Positions 30,504 through 42,041 are shown, counted from the first letter of the stretch. The stretch: DNA of 64,000 nt from Bradyrhizobium sp. CB82 (GCF_029714405.1 NZ_CP121650.1:5213001-5277000); one strand, 5' to 3'. Program-made: numbers and translations. Notes: generated from the letters alone by a model not told the origin.

Positions 30504-31397
30504 CTACGGCACCGGCATCGGGCGGCGACCGCGATAGAAGCGATTCGAACTCGCCATCCATTGCGGCAAGGGTTCACCGTCACGGTGCCGTCCGCCGGCG
30601 ACTGCAGCCGCCCAGGCGACGGCGGCCCCGATCAGCGTCGCCGCCGCGACCGAGAATGCTACGATGATCGAGCTGCGCCGCGCGTGGTTGATCGCCGTCT
30701 GCGACTCCGCGATCACGGCATCGACGCGCCGCTCGGAATCCGCGGGCGCCAGTCCCGTCAACGCGGCCGTCTGTTGCACGAGATAGGACCGATCATCGCT
30801 GCTGACGCCGCTGTGGCTCGATGCCGTCATGAGAATCCGGCCGGCTTCGGCGCGGGCTTCCCTCACGTCGGTGTTCGGCGGCCGACGTGGCGCGCGGAAC
30901 AGCTTGTCGAGCTCATAGCTCAACAGCGGCTCTGCGGCGGTTGCATTGCTGGCCGAGCTGCGCATCGTCGAGCGCTCGATCGCGGACGCGCCGAGGATCG
31001 CGAGCAGTGCCGCACCGATCAGCACGGCGAGCGCCCATGACGTCAGTCCGTGCAGCCCGTCCCGCCGCTCGCCGTCGTCCTCGATCGTTGCGAGCGCAGG
31101 CCCAGGCCGCGCGATCCGCCCGGCGATGTAGCCGCCAAAGCCGAAGCTGACGATCGCCTGGAGGATCAGATACAGTCCTGACAGCAGTGCCAGCGCCGAT
31201 GACGCATCGCGCCATGTCGGCGACGTCGAACTGACGCCGAGGCCGATGGCGACGCCAAAGCTGACCAGGATGAACGACAGAGCACCGGCAGCGAACGCAC
31301 CCGCCAGCACCGAACTCCACTGGATGGTCCAGCGGCCTTCGGCGGCGGGCACGCTACCTTCCATGACCTCTTCCTGCACGAGAGCTTCGATAGTCAT
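30504..31397 (-). CDS. Four-span membrane protein of possible stress operon
   Basis: 297 residues. Hydrophobic spans lie near residues 28-52 (VLAGAFAAGALSFILVSFGV), 66-92, 118-138 (SWALAVLIGAALLAILGA) and 243-266. Between spans three and four is a charged region of about 100 residues. The GGYIAGR motif after span two and the LHGLTSWA motif before span three match a family of rhizobial membrane proteins sometimes labelled PhnA-like; function is unknown. It follows a 24-codon membrane peptide gene by 10 bases, and the pair has a possible EcfG-type promoter. Confidence 0.75.
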   Translation of the reverse strand: MTIEALVQEEVMEGSVPAAEGRWTIQWSSVLAGAFAAGALSFILVSFGVAIGLGVSSTSPTWRDASSALALLSGLYLILQAIVSFGFGGYIAGRIARPGPALATIEDDGERRDGLHGLTSWALAVLIGAALLAILGASAIERSTMRSSASNATAAEPLLSYELDKLFRAPRRPPNTDVREARAEAGRILMTASSHSGVSSDDRSYLVQQTAALTGLAPADSERRVDAVIAESQTAINHARRSSIIVAFSVAAATLIGAAVAWAAAVAGGRHRDGEPLPQWMASSNRFYRGRRPMPVP

Positions 31398-31407
31398 CGC
31401 GGCTCTC

Positions 31408-31482
31408 TCAGCGCAGGCCGAAGAACGACAGGATCGCCATGATCACGACGATCAAGCCGATGAGATAAATCAATCCGTCCAT
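31408..31482 (-). CDS. 24-residue single-span membrane peptide
   Basis: ATG at 31482 is preceded by a strong ribosome-binding site (GAGGAGGAT, 8 bases upstream). The product is MDGLIYLIGLIVVIMAILSF followed by FGLR and TGA. It is almost entirely a membrane helix with an acidic start and an Arg at the end. It is 10 bases upstream of the four-span membrane protein gene on the same strand. Its strong ribosome-binding site and spacing argue that it is translated rather than a chance frame. Similar tiny proteins ending LSFFGLR occur in Bradyrhizobium by my recollection. Confidence 0.65.
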   Translation of the reverse strand: MDGLIYLIGLIVVIMAILSFFGLR

Positions 31483-31514
31483 AAGCCCATCCTCCTCAAA
31501 TGCTCCGGGGCGCT

Positions 31515-31539
31515 AATGAAGAGGCACAAGGAATGTTCC
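31515..31539 (-). promoter_or_regulatory. Candidate EcfG (general stress sigma) promoter
   Basis: On the minus strand, GGAAC (31539-31535) is followed after 16 bases by CATT (31518-31515). The alphaproteobacterial EcfG consensus is GGAAC-N16/17-CGTT, so there is one mismatch in the -10 box. The -10 ends 32 bases before the ATG of the 24-residue peptide, a suitable distance. Called by eye only. Confidence 0.4.
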
Positions 31540-31624
31540 TAACCGGGGCTTTCCTCGGCGGGGAACGAACCATCCAGATGCGGTTTATCCGCACAAGTCC
31601 AAGGGAACATAGATTGTGAGCACA

Positions 31625-31669
31625 AAGGCCCCAGCCGGGTCACCCCGGGAGCTGGGGCCTTCCGTTTTT
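31625..31669 (+). terminator. Strong hairpin, probable terminator
   Basis: An 11-base stem AAGGCCCCAGC/GCTGGGGCCTT (31625-31635 and 31651-31661) with an inner CGGG/CCCG pairing, followed by CCGTTTTT. No intact plus-strand gene precedes it. Confidence 0.7.
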
Positions 31670-31721
31670 GCGCGGCAGTGGCTGTCTTATGTTAAGGACG
31701 CCAATCGCGGGATCATCAAAG

Positions 31722-31946
31722 ATGCGATCGGGGCGGATACCTCCAGGAGCGGGAGAGCCGCGTGGACCGCAGAACGGCCTGCCTGAGCCGGGCGAACGCA
31801 TTCCGGGAAAAGGCGCCGATCCCGAGCACCACGATCAATGGATCGATGAAGCCATCAAATGGCTGGAGCGGGCGATGGAAGCGAGCTGCCACGTCTCGGT
31901 GACGGTGGAAGCCGGCGATGGTCGTACCGGTCCTGAGGCTCCGTGA
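31722..31946 (+). CDS. Doubtful short ORF
   Basis: 74 codons from an ATG at 31722. The first half is Gly/Pro/Arg-rich and the middle reads HHDQWIDEAIKWLERAMEAS, which looks like a helix. There is no clear ribosome-binding site and no family is recognised. It lies between a terminator and an RND pump remnant, so it may be part of decayed DNA. Confidence 0.2.
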   Translation: MRSGRIPPGAGEPRGPQNGLPEPGERIPGKGADPEHHDQWIDEAIKWLERAMEASCHVSVTVEAGDGRTGPEAP

Positions 31947-32114
31947 CCGTACAATCAAAATATCGAAAACAACCCCATGCAAAGGAGCCGATGGCTGCCG
32001 TCGCACGTTTTGCATTTTCCGAATTCATTTGACACGTCGGGCAAATCAGGGGCATTATGCCATCATCGCATCTAGACCCGGACCAGAGCTATCCGCCGCG
32101 TCCGTCGGTGACGC

Positions 32115-32220
32115 GAGTTGCTGGCAAAATCCTCGACCGTGCTGACGCTCCTGGTCCTGCCGGCGCTCTACGTGCTGTTCCGTCGTGACGGCGCCGGCGA
32201 ACGCCTACAATGGGCGCTGA
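32115..32220 (+). pseudogene. 3' remnant of an RND heavy-metal efflux pump gene
   Basis: One frame reads LLAKSSTVLTLLVLPALYVL, then FRRDGAGERLQWALIW. The segment STxLTLLVLPALYxLF is the last membrane helix of CzcA/CusA-type RND pumps. An in-frame TGA lies just upstream (about 32109) and no other part of the roughly 1050-codon gene remains. It directly precedes the CDF exporter gene, as in czc-type operons. Confidence 0.6.
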
Positions 32221-32253
32221 TTTGGCTCACGCCGATTCCGGGGAGCGGTAGAC

Positions 32254-33228
32254 GTGGACAAGCACGACCACCATGCCGGCCATCATCACCATGATCACCA
32301 CGACCATGCCGGGCACGACCACGATCATGGCCACGGTGCGCATGTCCACGCGCCCGCAAATTTTGGCAGGGCATTTGCGATCGGCATTTCGCTCAACACC
32401 GCGCTCGTCGTCGCGCAAGGCGTTTACGGCTACATCGCCAATTCAACCGCCCTGCTCGCCGACGCCGGCCACAATTTGAGCGACGTGCTCGGCCTCGTCA
32501 TGGCCTGGGGTGCATCGGTCGCGGCCAGGCGCGCGCCCACCGGCCGCTTCACCTACGGCTTTCGCGCCTCGACCATTTTGGCGGCACTGGCGAACGCCGT
32601 CTTCCTCCTGGTCGCAACCGGCGCGATCGGCTGGGAAGCGATCCTGCGGCTGCGCGAGCCAGAGCCGGTCGCCGGCGTCACGGTGATGATTGTCGCCGGC
32701 ATCGGCATCCTCATCAACGGAGCGACCGCGATGCTGTTCGCCAGCGGTCGCAAGGACGACATCAACATCCAGGGCGCGTTCCTGCACTTGGCTGGCGATG
32801 CCGCAGTCTCGCTCGGCGTGGTCGTCTCGGCGGCGCTGATCATCTTGACCGGCTGGCTCTGGCTCGATCCGCTGGCGAGCCTCGTGATCTGCGCCGTCAT
32901 CCTCTGGAGCACGACGGGCCTGCTCCGCAGCTCCGTCGACATGTCGATGGCTGCCGCGCCACGAGGCACCGACCTCGACGCCATCAAAGGCTTTCTGATG
33001 CAGCGGCCCGGCGTCTCCGATATCCACGACCTGCACGTCTGGCCGATCAGCACCACGGAAACGGCGCTGACGTGTCACCTCGTCATGCTGAGCGGTCACC
33101 CCGGCGACGCCTTCCTGATGGAGACCGCACAGCTCCTGAAAACCTCCCACCGGATCGGCCATACGACGATCCAGATCGAGACCGGCCAGGACAACGCCTG
33201 CGCGCTGGCGCCCGACAACGTGGTGTGA
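32254..33228 (+). CDS. Cation diffusion facilitator (Zn/Co/Ni exporter, CzcD/DmeF-like)
   Basis: 324 residues with a GTG start preceded by GGGAGCGG. The first 32 residues are extremely His-rich (HHAGHHHHDHHDHAGHDHDH), typical of metal sensing or buffering ends. Six membrane spans follow. The transport-site motifs are LLADAGHNLSDV (HxxxD, span two) and HLAGDAAVSLGVV (HxxxD, span five). The cytoplasmic C-terminal domain has IHDLHVWPI. It exports divalent metal from the cytoplasm against protons; the metal is probably Zn, Co or Ni. An RND pump remnant lies directly upstream. No regulator gene is adjacent. Confidence 0.93.
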   Translation: MDKHDHHAGHHHHDHHDHAGHDHDHGHGAHVHAPANFGRAFAIGISLNTALVVAQGVYGYIANSTALLADAGHNLSDVLGLVMAWGASVAARRAPTGRFTYGFRASTILAALANAVFLLVATGAIGWEAILRLREPEPVAGVTVMIVAGIGILINGATAMLFASGRKDDINIQGAFLHLAGDAAVSLGVVVSAALIILTGWLWLDPLASLVICAVILWSTTGLLRSSVDMSMAAAPRGTDLDAIKGFLMQRPGVSDIHDLHVWPISTTETALTCHLVMLSGHPGDAFLMETAQLLKTSHRIGHTTIQIETGQDNACALAPDNVV

Positions 33229-33275
33229 CGACCGCTCTGCGGGTGACGATCGCCAATGAAGGCCCGCATCCCACT

Positions 33276-33359
33276 GTCATTGCGAGCGAAGCGAAGCAAT
33301 CCAGAATTCCCCCGCGGAGAGATTCTGGATTGCTTCGTCGCTTCGCTCCTCGCAATGAC
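33276..33359 (+). repeat. Long palindromic repeat, family 2, copy 1
   Basis: Arms of about 31 bases, starting GTCATTGCGAGCGAAGCGAA and mirrored at the other end with a 3-base bulge, flank a short variable centre. A second copy lies at 60472-60556 with nearly identical arms and a different centre. It sits between the convergent CDF and methyltransferase genes. Confidence 0.92.
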
Positions 33360-33379
33360 GGTTGTGGAAGCTTCCTCGC

Positions 33380-34261
33380 CTACCCTGCCTTCGCCGTCAC
33401 GATCCAGATCGCGCCTTGCAGCGCCACCGATTGCCCCCTGACGAACGGCGCCAGCGCTTCGCGGATCGAGCCTTTGGCCGCCTCGTGGGTCTCCGGCGGA
33501 TGGCCTTGCAGGGCGCGGCTGGCGGGGCCGATCTGAAGAGAGCCATCGACCGCCGCGTCCAGGCCGCCACCGATCGCGATATCCATCGCAAGGTTGCGCG
33601 GCTCCATCGCCACGTCCGCGAAACCGGCGCCGTTGAGGATGCGCATCACGCGCTCTTCCGACGCAAAGGCGAATGGACCGGGATCCTCCGGCCCGACCGG
33701 CGGCAGCTTCGGTACGTGTTTGTAGACCGCCATCAGCGGCGTCATCATCCAGGGGTTTTCGCGCGGCTCGCGCCAGCAGATGAAGGCCAGCCGCCCCGAC
33801 GGCTTCAGCGCGCGGCGCAGATTGGTGAACGACGCGATCGGATCGGCAAAGAACATCACACCGAAACGCGAGGCGAGCAGATCGAAGCTTTGGGGATCGA
33901 ACGGATAGACCGTCGCGTCCGCCAGCACGAAATCGAGCGGCAGGTTCTTTGGCGAAAGTGCACGCGCCTGCGACAGCATCGGGCCGGACACGTCGAGCCC
34001 GAGCGCAAAGCCGTTCGGCCCGACTGCCTTCGCGAGCGCGACCGTCGTCGCACCGGAGCCGCAGCCGATGTCGAGCACGCGCTCGCCCGGCTTCGGCCTG
34101 GCGCGCTCGATCAGGATGTCGGCGATGGGTCCAAGCAGCGTCTCCTGCGCCGCGTGGCGATCGGCCCATTTCTGGCCGCCGGGACCATTCCAATAAGCGA
34201 TCTGGTCGGCATTGAGCTCATGTCCGCTTGGTTGTTCCATCAGGGCCTCTGTGTCTCGCAT
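33380..34261 (-). CDS. Class I SAM-dependent methyltransferase
   Basis: 293 codons; the ATG at 34240 (MEQPSGHELN) is an equally good start. Motif I VLDIGCGSGATTVALA (near residue 62), the post-I acidic LGLDVSGPML, motif II DATVYPF and the downstream FDLLASRFGVMFFADP are present. It resembles UbiE/Coq5-like enzymes of unknown substrate. It ends just before the family 2 repeat and is transcribed alone. Confidence 0.85.
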   Translation of the reverse strand: MRDTEALMEQPSGHELNADQIAYWNGPGGQKWADRHAAQETLLGPIADILIERARPKPGERVLDIGCGSGATTVALAKAVGPNGFALGLDVSGPMLSQARALSPKNLPLDFVLADATVYPFDPQSFDLLASRFGVMFFADPIASFTNLRRALKPSGRLAFICWREPRENPWMMTPLMAVYKHVPKLPPVGPEDPGPFAFASEERVMRILNGAGFADVAMEPRNLAMDIAIGGGLDAAVDGSLQIGPASRALQGHPPETHEAAKGSIREALAPFVRGQSVALQGAIWIVTAKAG

Positions 34262-34524
34262 TGATCAACCGGTTGCGCACGGTCCGGCATTCCAGCGGAT
34301 TGTAAGCAGTTCGAAGAGCCGCAGCCGCCGGTCCCGGGGCTCGGCGCCGGCGGACAAAAAAAGGAATCTCAGGCTCGGAGGGACTCATTGGACAAATTAA
34401 AACGGTCGGACGGAAAAGTCCGATCTTTGCCGGTGTTCCAAGCGGCGTCCAGTCCAGGAACGAAGCCGGCGCGGTTCGAGGGGCCTTGCCCATCCACGTG
34501 TGGCAGCGCTAAAGAGGCGCCGTG

Positions 34525-34601
34525 GGGCGGTTAGCTCAGCTGGTTAGAGCATCTCGTTTACACCGAGAGGGTCCGCGGTTCGAATCCGTGACCGCCCACC
34601 A
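34525..34601 (+). tRNA. tRNA-Val (TAC)
   Basis: 77 bases with CCA encoded. Acceptor GGGCGGT/ACCGCCC, D arm AGCTCAGCTGGTTAGAGC, anticodon stem TCTCG/CGAGA around TTTACAC (anticodon TAC), and T arm GGTTCGAATCC. Confidence 0.97.
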
Positions 34602-34670
34602 ATCAAATCAAACAGTTAGCGCTCTCGGCAGGCGGTCCCGCCCTACCCCGTTCGCGAAGCGGATCGTGCT

Positions 34671-35075
34671 TCAATCCTTGGGTCGCCCCGGCAAGACGGG
34701 CACCGTATCGATCCACAGCGCCGCCGACTGGCACCAGATCTGGCGGCTGGGCCGCAAGGTCTCGCGCTGGCGGATGCTGCCCCAGCGGATGCCCCAATCG
34801 TCGGCCTCCGAGCCCTCGCCGCTGGTGAACAGCGGGGAACCGCAGTCGCCGCAGAAATGCTGGAAGCGCATCCGGCCGTTGTCGCCGCGCTTGCCATAGA
34901 CCTTGGGCTTTCCGCCGGTCAGGCGGAGGGTTTGGCCGGAGCAGATCGCGGTTACCCGGAAGGGGGACCCGGTCAGCACTTGGCAATCGGTGCAGTGGCA
35001 CACCGAGATCGCCTCCGGATCGATCTCCGCCGTGTAGCTGACCCGGCCGCAATGGCACTGTCCGTCGATCTGCAT
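34671..35075 (-). CDS. GFA family (glutathione-dependent formaldehyde-activating-like) protein
   Basis: 134 residues from the ATG at 35075 (MQIDGQCHCG). The frame runs 16 codons further upstream across the lon terminator, which is not coding. Zinc-binding cysteines are in GQCHCGRVSY, CHCTDCQ and FCGDCGSPLF, the GFA/CENP-V fold. Despite the family name, the activity is not established. It is downstream of lon on the same strand but separated from it by a terminator. Confidence 0.88.
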   Translation of the reverse strand: MQIDGQCHCGRVSYTAEIDPEAISVCHCTDCQVLTGSPFRVTAICSGQTLRLTGGKPKVYGKRGDNGRMRFQHFCGDCGSPLFTSGEGSEADDWGIRWGSIRQRETLRPSRQIWCQSAALWIDTVPVLPGRPKD

Positions 35076-35092
35076 GCCGCGCTCCCAAAACA

Positions 35093-35118
35093 AAAACGGC
35101 GCCCGAGGGCGCCGTTTT
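35093..35118 (-). terminator. Rho-independent terminator of lon
   Basis: Perfect stem AAAACGGCGCC/GGCGCCGTTTT (35093-35103 and 35108-35118). On the minus strand the hairpin is followed by TTTTTGTTTT. It starts 18 bases after the lon stop. Confidence 0.9.
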
Positions 35119-35135
35119 AACATCTTTGGCCGGTC

Positions 35136-37559
<2,424 letters not shown>

Positions 37560-37878
37560 GGCCTTTTCCTTTTGCTTTGCCCCCTTGCACGCAGCCCGCT
37601 GTGCCTAGCGCAACCGCCACAAGGTGCCGAGGTGATCCGCAAAACCAGTAGGCCCTTAAGCTTGGACCGGCCTTGCCGGATCGAATTGAGGCGAATCTTG
37701 AAGAGAATTCCTGCTCGCCGTTTGCATTAGGTGGCTATCGACCCAGGGGGTGTCAAGTCATTGAAAGATGCGCGCCATTTGGCGCTTACGCACGCGGGAC
37801 GAGCGACGCAATACCGGCTGCGGATACTCATTCCGCAGCCGTCAATTCGAGAAGTTCGAAGGCTCAGACCAGCGCCCG
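37560..37878. other. Intergenic region between clpX and lon
   Basis: About 320 bases with no coding frame of interest. It should hold the lon promoter; one candidate is given separately. A short perfect hairpin (CCAGCGCC/GGCGCTGG, 37869-37889) spans the clpX stop codon but has no T-run. Confidence 0.45.
37727..37757 (-). promoter_or_regulatory. Candidate lon promoter
   Basis: Minus strand CTTGACA (37757-37751) is followed at about 17 bases by CCACCTAAT. The -35 fits both the housekeeping and the RpoH consensus (CTTG), but the -10 is poor. It would give a leader of about 160 bases to the lon start. lon is heat-shock controlled in many bacteria; the sequence alone does not prove it here. Confidence 0.25.
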
Positions 37879-39150
37879 TCAGGCGCTGGCATTCTCGACC
37901 GCACGATCGGAGCGATCGGCGTAGATGTAGAGCGGACGCGCCGTGCCTTCCACGACTTCGCGCGAGATCACCACCTCTTCCACACCTTCCAGGCCCGGCA
38001 GATCGAACATGGTCTCGAGCAGGATCGCTTCGAGGATCGAGCGCAGTCCGCGCGCGCCGGTCTTGCGCTCGATCGCCTTGCGGGCAACCGCGCCAAGCGC
38101 CTCGTCGGCGAAGGTCAGCTCGATGTTTTCCATCTCGAACAGGCGCTGGTACTGCTTGACCAGCGCGTTCTTCGGGTCGGTCAGGATCTTCTTCAGCGAC
38201 GTCTCGTCGAGGTCCTCGAGCGTCGCCACGACCGGCAGACGGCCGACGAACTCGGGGATGAGACCGTACTTCAGGAGATCCTCGGGCTCGACGTGGCGGA
38301 AGATCTCGCCGGTGCGGCGGTCCTCAGGTGCCATCACCGAGGCACCGAAGCCGATCGAGGTCGACCGGCCGCGCGCCGAGATGATCTTCTCGAGGCCCGA
38401 GAAGGCGCCGCCGCAGATGAACAGGATATTGGTGGTGTCCACCTGCAGGAACTCCTGCTGCGGATGCTTGCGGCCGCCCTGCGGCGGGACCGAAGCCACC
38501 GTGCCTTCCATGATCTTCAAGAGCGCCTGCTGCACGCCCTCGCCCGACACGTCGCGGGTGATCGACGGATTGTCGGACTTGCGGCTGATCTTGTCGATCT
38601 CGTCGATGTAGACGATGCCGCGCTGCGCCCGCTCGACGTTGTAGTCGGCGGCCTGCAGCAGCTTCAGGATGATGTTCTCGACGTCCTCACCGACATAGCC
38701 GGCTTCGGTCAGCGTCGTCGCGTCGGCCATCGTGAAGGGAACGTCCAGGATGCGGGCGAGCGTCTGCGCGAGCAGCGTCTTGCCCGAGCCGGTCGGACCG
38801 ATCAGCAGGATGTTCGACTTCGCGAGTTCGACGTCGTTGTGCTTGGTCTGGTGGTTGAGGCGCTTGTAGTGGTTGTGCACCGCGACCGAGAGAACCTTCT
38901 TAGCATGGCTCTGGCCGATCACGTAGTCGTCCAGCACCTTGCAGATTTCCTTCGGCGTCGGAATACCGTCGCGCGACTTCACCAGCGAGGACTTGTTCTC
39001 CTCACGGATGATGTCCATGCAGAGCTCGACGCACTCGTCGCAGATGAAGACCGTGGGACCCGCGATCAGTTTGCGGACTTCGTGCTGGCTCTTGCCGCAG
39101 AACGAGCAATACAGCGTGTTCTTGGAGTCGCTCGTGCCGACCTTACTCAT
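37879..39150 (-). CDS. clpX: ATP-dependent Clp protease ATP-binding subunit ClpX
   Basis: 423 residues. The N-terminal C4 zinc finger is visible (CSFCGKS and [10 protein letters not shown]); Walker [13 protein letters not shown] (near residue 120), Walker [10 protein letters not shown], the RGIVYID segment, and the ClpP-binding IGF-type loop (TSIGFGA) are present. ClpX unfolds substrates for ClpP. It is downstream of clpP by about 450 bases. Confidence 0.98.
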   Translation of the reverse strand: MSKVGTSDSKNTLYCSFCGKSQHEVRKLIAGPTVFICDECVELCMDIIREENKSSLVKSRDGIPTPKEICKVLDDYVIGQSHAKKVLSVAVHNHYKRLNHQTKHNDVELAKSNILLIGPTGSGKTLLAQTLARILDVPFTMADATTLTEAGYVGEDVENIILKLLQAADYNVERAQRGIVYIDEIDKISRKSDNPSITRDVSGEGVQQALLKIMEGTVASVPPQGGRKHPQQEFLQVDTTNILFICGGAFSGLEKIISARGRSTSIGFGASVMAPEDRRTGEIFRHVEPEDLLKYGLIPEFVGRLPVVATLEDLDETSLKKILTDPKNALVKQYQRLFEMENIELTFADEALGAVARKAIERKTGARGLRSILEAILLETMFDLPGLEGVEEVVISREVVEGTARPLYIYADRSDRAVENASA

Positions 39151-39597
39151 TCATATCTCCGTCCGCGGTTCGATCCCGTCCGCTCGATCGCTCCAGTCCG
39201 GCACGACGGCCGGCATAGATTCAAATAGAGCAAATTCCGTACCAAAAAAGACCCTACGCGTTACATCCCGTGCGAATCACGGTCACTCGATTCTCCCGCG
39301 ATCTTAGCCCATCAAACCTAGCCAACCATGCTGTCACCCGACTATCAAGAATTCGCTAATCGGGGGGGCGCTGGCTACCCGTGACAATACCGTGATTTCA
39401 CGACTTGGCACGAGCGAAGTGATCGAAATCACCCGGGCGTTGCTGGATTACCACGAAAGAACCAGCACGAAAGCGGAACTTTCCGCCTGTCGCGAGGCGC
39501 AAGGCCGCTTTTTGCGCCGCACGACGCGCCATTAACGTGAAGGCCGCCCTGACGATCCCCAGAAATCCCGGGGATCGCCGTTACCATTTCGGTAGTG
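39151..39597. other. Intergenic region between clpP and clpX
   Basis: About 450 bases. A hairpin CGATCCCC/GGGGATCG (39553-39577) lies just after the clpP stop but lacks a T-run, so it is a weak terminator candidate. A 47-codon plus-strand frame is listed separately. The clpX promoter should be here. Confidence 0.4.
39392..39535 (+). CDS. Doubtful 47-residue ORF between clpP and clpX
   Basis: GTG at 39392 to TAA at 39533-39535. The product starts VISRLGTSEVIEITRALLDY and ends RFLRRTTRH, with ordinary protein composition and a likely two-helix shape. The frame continues open upstream for about 25 codons without an ATG, and no ribosome-binding site is clear. It may be a small protein or the tail of a lost gene. 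Confidence 0.22.
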   Translation: MISRLGTSEVIEITRALLDYHERTSTKAELSACREAQGRFLRRTTRH

Positions 39598-40233
39598 CTA
39601 CAGGGCTTTCGGCGGCGCCGGGTCCTCGGCGCGCTTGTCGATCACCTTGTCGACGAGGCCAAATTCCTTGGCGTCGTTTGCCGTGAGGAACTTGTCGCGT
39701 TCCAGCGCATCCTCGATCGACTTGTAGGTCTGACCGGTGTGCTTGACGTAGATCTCGTTGAGACGCTTCTTCAGGTTCAGGATTTCCTGCGCGTGCAGCA
39801 TGATGTCGGTGGCCTGGCCCTGGAAGCCGCCGGAAGGCTGGTGCACCATGATGCGCGCGTTCGGCAGCGAGAAGCGCATGTCCTTCTCGCCGGCCGCGAG
39901 CAATAGCGAGCCCATCGAAGCCGCCTGCCCCGTACAGAGCGTGGAGACCGGCGGACGGATGAACTGCATGGTGTCGTAGATCGCAAGGCCCGACGTCACC
40001 ACGCCGCCCGGCGAATTGATGTACATCGAGATTTCCTTCTTCGGATTCTCGGCTTCGAGGAACAGAAGCTGTGCGACGATCAGCGTCGACATGCCATCCT
40101 CGACCGGTCCGGTCACGAAGATGATGCGCTCTTTCAACAGACGCGAGAAGATGTCGTAGGCGCGCTCGCCACGGTTGGTCTGCTCGACCACCATGGGCAC
40201 GAGGTTCATGTAGGTTTCAACCGGATCGCGCAT
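39598..40233 (-). CDS. clpP: ATP-dependent Clp protease proteolytic subunit ClpP
   Basis: 211 residues. Catalytic Ser in [14 protein letters not shown] (near residue 106), His in MVHQPSGG (near residue 131), and the Asp about 50 residues later. The N-terminal axial loop region reads [18 protein letters not shown]. It forms the 14-mer chamber used with ClpX. It lies downstream of tig on the same strand, the classical tig-clpP-clpX-lon order. Confidence 0.98.
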   Translation of the reverse strand: MRDPVETYMNLVPMVVEQTNRGERAYDIFSRLLKERIIFVTGPVEDGMSTLIVAQLLFLEAENPKKEISMYINSPGGVVTSGLAIYDTMQFIRPPVSTLCTGQAASMGSLLLAAGEKDMRFSLPNARIMVHQPSGGFQGQATDIMLHAQEILNLKKRLNEIYVKHTGQTYKSIEDALERDKFLTANDAKEFGLVDKVIDKRAEDPAPPKAL

Positions 40234-40421
40234 GAGTCACCTAGGTTTTTCGGAGGCGGACATCCTCGCGGCAAGACAGTCTTCGCTGGAATCGCCGAGC
40301 GCGGATGAACGTCCCGTGATGCAGGACTTGAGTAGGGCGTAACGACAGATATAGCCCAATTCGCTTCAGACAAGGCCGGAGCGAATTAAGGCTTAATCCG
40401 ACAAACCAGTTGAAGCTGATT

Positions 40422-40470
40422 CGCGGAAACAGGCCCAGCCGGCCACCTGGCTAGTGGGCCCGCTTCCGCG
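40422..40470 (-). terminator. Long imperfect hairpin between tig and clpP
   Basis: Outer stem CGCGGAA/TTCCGCG and inner stem GGCCCA/TGGGCC with AGCC/GGCT, all within 49 bases, about 32 bases after the tig stop. There is no T-run on the minus strand, so it may be an attenuator or an RNA stability element rather than a true terminator. Confidence 0.45.
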
Positions 40471-40502
40471 ATCATCCTTAACAGAAGGCTTTCTTGCGAG
40501 CC

Positions 40503-41873
40503 TTATGCGGCAGTCTTGTCCGCCTCGTCATCCTTGTAGAGCTCCTCGCGCGAGACCTTCTTCTCGGTCACGTTGGCGAGTTCGAGGATGAAGTCGACCA
40601 CCTTGTCCTCGTAGATCGGTGCACGAAGCTGGGCCAGCGCGTTGGCATTGTTGCGGTAATAGTCCCAGACTTCCTTCTCGCGGCCCGGCACCTGGCGCGC
40701 CCGCTCGATCACTGCGCGACCCACCTCGTCGTCGGTCACGGTGATCTTGTTCTTCTCGCCGATCTCCGACAGCACGAGGCCGAGCCGCACGCGGCGGTCG
40801 GCGATCTTGCGATACTCGTCCTTCGCCTTGTCTTCGGTGGTGTCCTCGTCGGCGAAGGTCTTGCCGGCGGAGTCCATCTCGGCCTTGACCGAGTTCCACA
40901 TCAGATTGAACTCCTCGTCGATGAGCGAGGGCGGCGCATCGAAGCGATGGGCCTCGTCGAGACGATCGAGCAACGCGCGCTTGACGCGCTGGCGCGTCGC
41001 GGTGGCGAACTCGGCCACCAGCCGCTCGCGCGCGGCTTCCTTCAGCTTGTCCAGCGATTCAAGGCCGAGCGACTTGGCAAACTCGTCGTCGATCTTGGTG
41101 TCCTGCGGCGCTTCGATCAGCGTTGCGGTGGTCTCGAACTCGGCGGGCTGGCCGGCGAGCTTGTCGTTCATATAGTTCTTCGGGAATGCCACCTTCAGCG
41201 TACGGGTCTCGCCCGCGCCGATGCCGATGAGCTGATCCTCGAAGCCGGGGATGAAGGTGTTGGAGCCGATCTGGACCTGGATGCCCTCGCCGGTGCCGCC
41301 CTCGAAGGCTTCGCCATTGATGGTGCCCTTGAAGCTGACGGTAACGCGATCGCCGGAGGCCGCCTTGGCGCTCTCACCCTTGTCGCTGTAGCTGCGGTTG
41401 TTGTCGGCGATGCGCTTGATGGCCTCGTCGACCTCTACGTCGGTCACGTCGGCGACCGGCTTCTCGACCTGGAAACTCTTGAAGTCGGCGAGCTGGATCG
41501 GCGGCACCACTTCGATCGCGACCGTGTAGGTCAGGTCGGACTTGCCGGAGAGCAATTCCTCGACCTCTTTCTTCTCGGTCGGCATGGTGATCTTCGGCTC
41601 GGTCGCGAGACGGAAGCCGCGCTCCTGGAAGATCTGCGTGTTGGTGTCGCGAATGGTCTGGTCGATGGTCTCGGCCATCACCGAACGGCCATAGACCTTC
41701 TTGAGATGCGCGACCGGCACCTTGCCGGGACGGAAGCCGTTGAGGCGCACCTTGTCCTTGAGGTCGACGATCTTGGCGTCGGCCTTGGCATCGAGATCAG
41801 ACGCGGGAACGCTGATCTTGAATTCGTGCTTCAATCCTTCCGAGAGGGTCTCTGTGACCTGCATGGCGTCCAA
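40503..41873 (-). CDS. tig: Trigger factor
   Basis: 456 residues, usual length. The ribosome-binding N-domain has the signature [18 protein letters not shown] (near residue 43); the PPIase domain includes [14 protein letters not shown] (near residue 155); the C-terminal part is helical. It chaperones nascent chains at the ribosome exit. It is upstream of clpP on the same strand. Confidence 0.97.
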   Translation of the reverse strand: MDAMQVTETLSEGLKHEFKISVPASDLDAKADAKIVDLKDKVRLNGFRPGKVPVAHLKKVYGRSVMAETIDQTIRDTNTQIFQERGFRLATEPKITMPTEKKEVEELLSGKSDLTYTVAIEVVPPIQLADFKSFQVEKPVADVTDVEVDEAIKRIADNNRSYSDKGESAKAASGDRVTVSFKGTINGEAFEGGTGEGIQVQIGSNTFIPGFEDQLIGIGAGETRTLKVAFPKNYMNDKLAGQPAEFETTATLIEAPQDTKIDDEFAKSLGLESLDKLKEAARERLVAEFATATRQRVKRALLDRLDEAHRFDAPPSLIDEEFNLMWNSVKAEMDSAGKTFADEDTTEDKAKDEYRKIADRRVRLGLVLSEIGEKNKITVTDDEVGRAVIERARQVPGREKEVWDYYRNNANALAQLRAPIYEDKVVDFILELANVTEKKVSREELYKDDEADKTAA

Positions 41874-42041
41874 TCTTCTTCTCGCTTTGTCACGGCGCTT
41901 GCCGCCCCGACATTTGTCATCAATCGATCCGGCGCGCGGGCAAAACGCCTTTGCGCCGGTGGTTCATCGGACCGGGCTCCTCGGGACAAAACGTCCATGA
42001 GGAACGAGGTCCTTGTAATCCGTGCAAACGCTGAAAGCGCT

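Larger units (their letters stand above)
31483..32253. other. Gene-poor region between membrane operon and CDF exporter
   Basis: About 770 bases holding the candidate EcfG promoter, a strong terminator (31625-31669), one weak frame (31722-31946), and the 3' remnant of an RND pump gene (32115-32220). Nothing else is recognised. Confidence 0.5.

Noticed and set aside
31562..31586. Plus-strand EcfG promoter (GGAAC-N16-GTTT)
   Set aside because: The -10 box fits poorly and no convincing plus-strand gene follows before the terminator at 31625.
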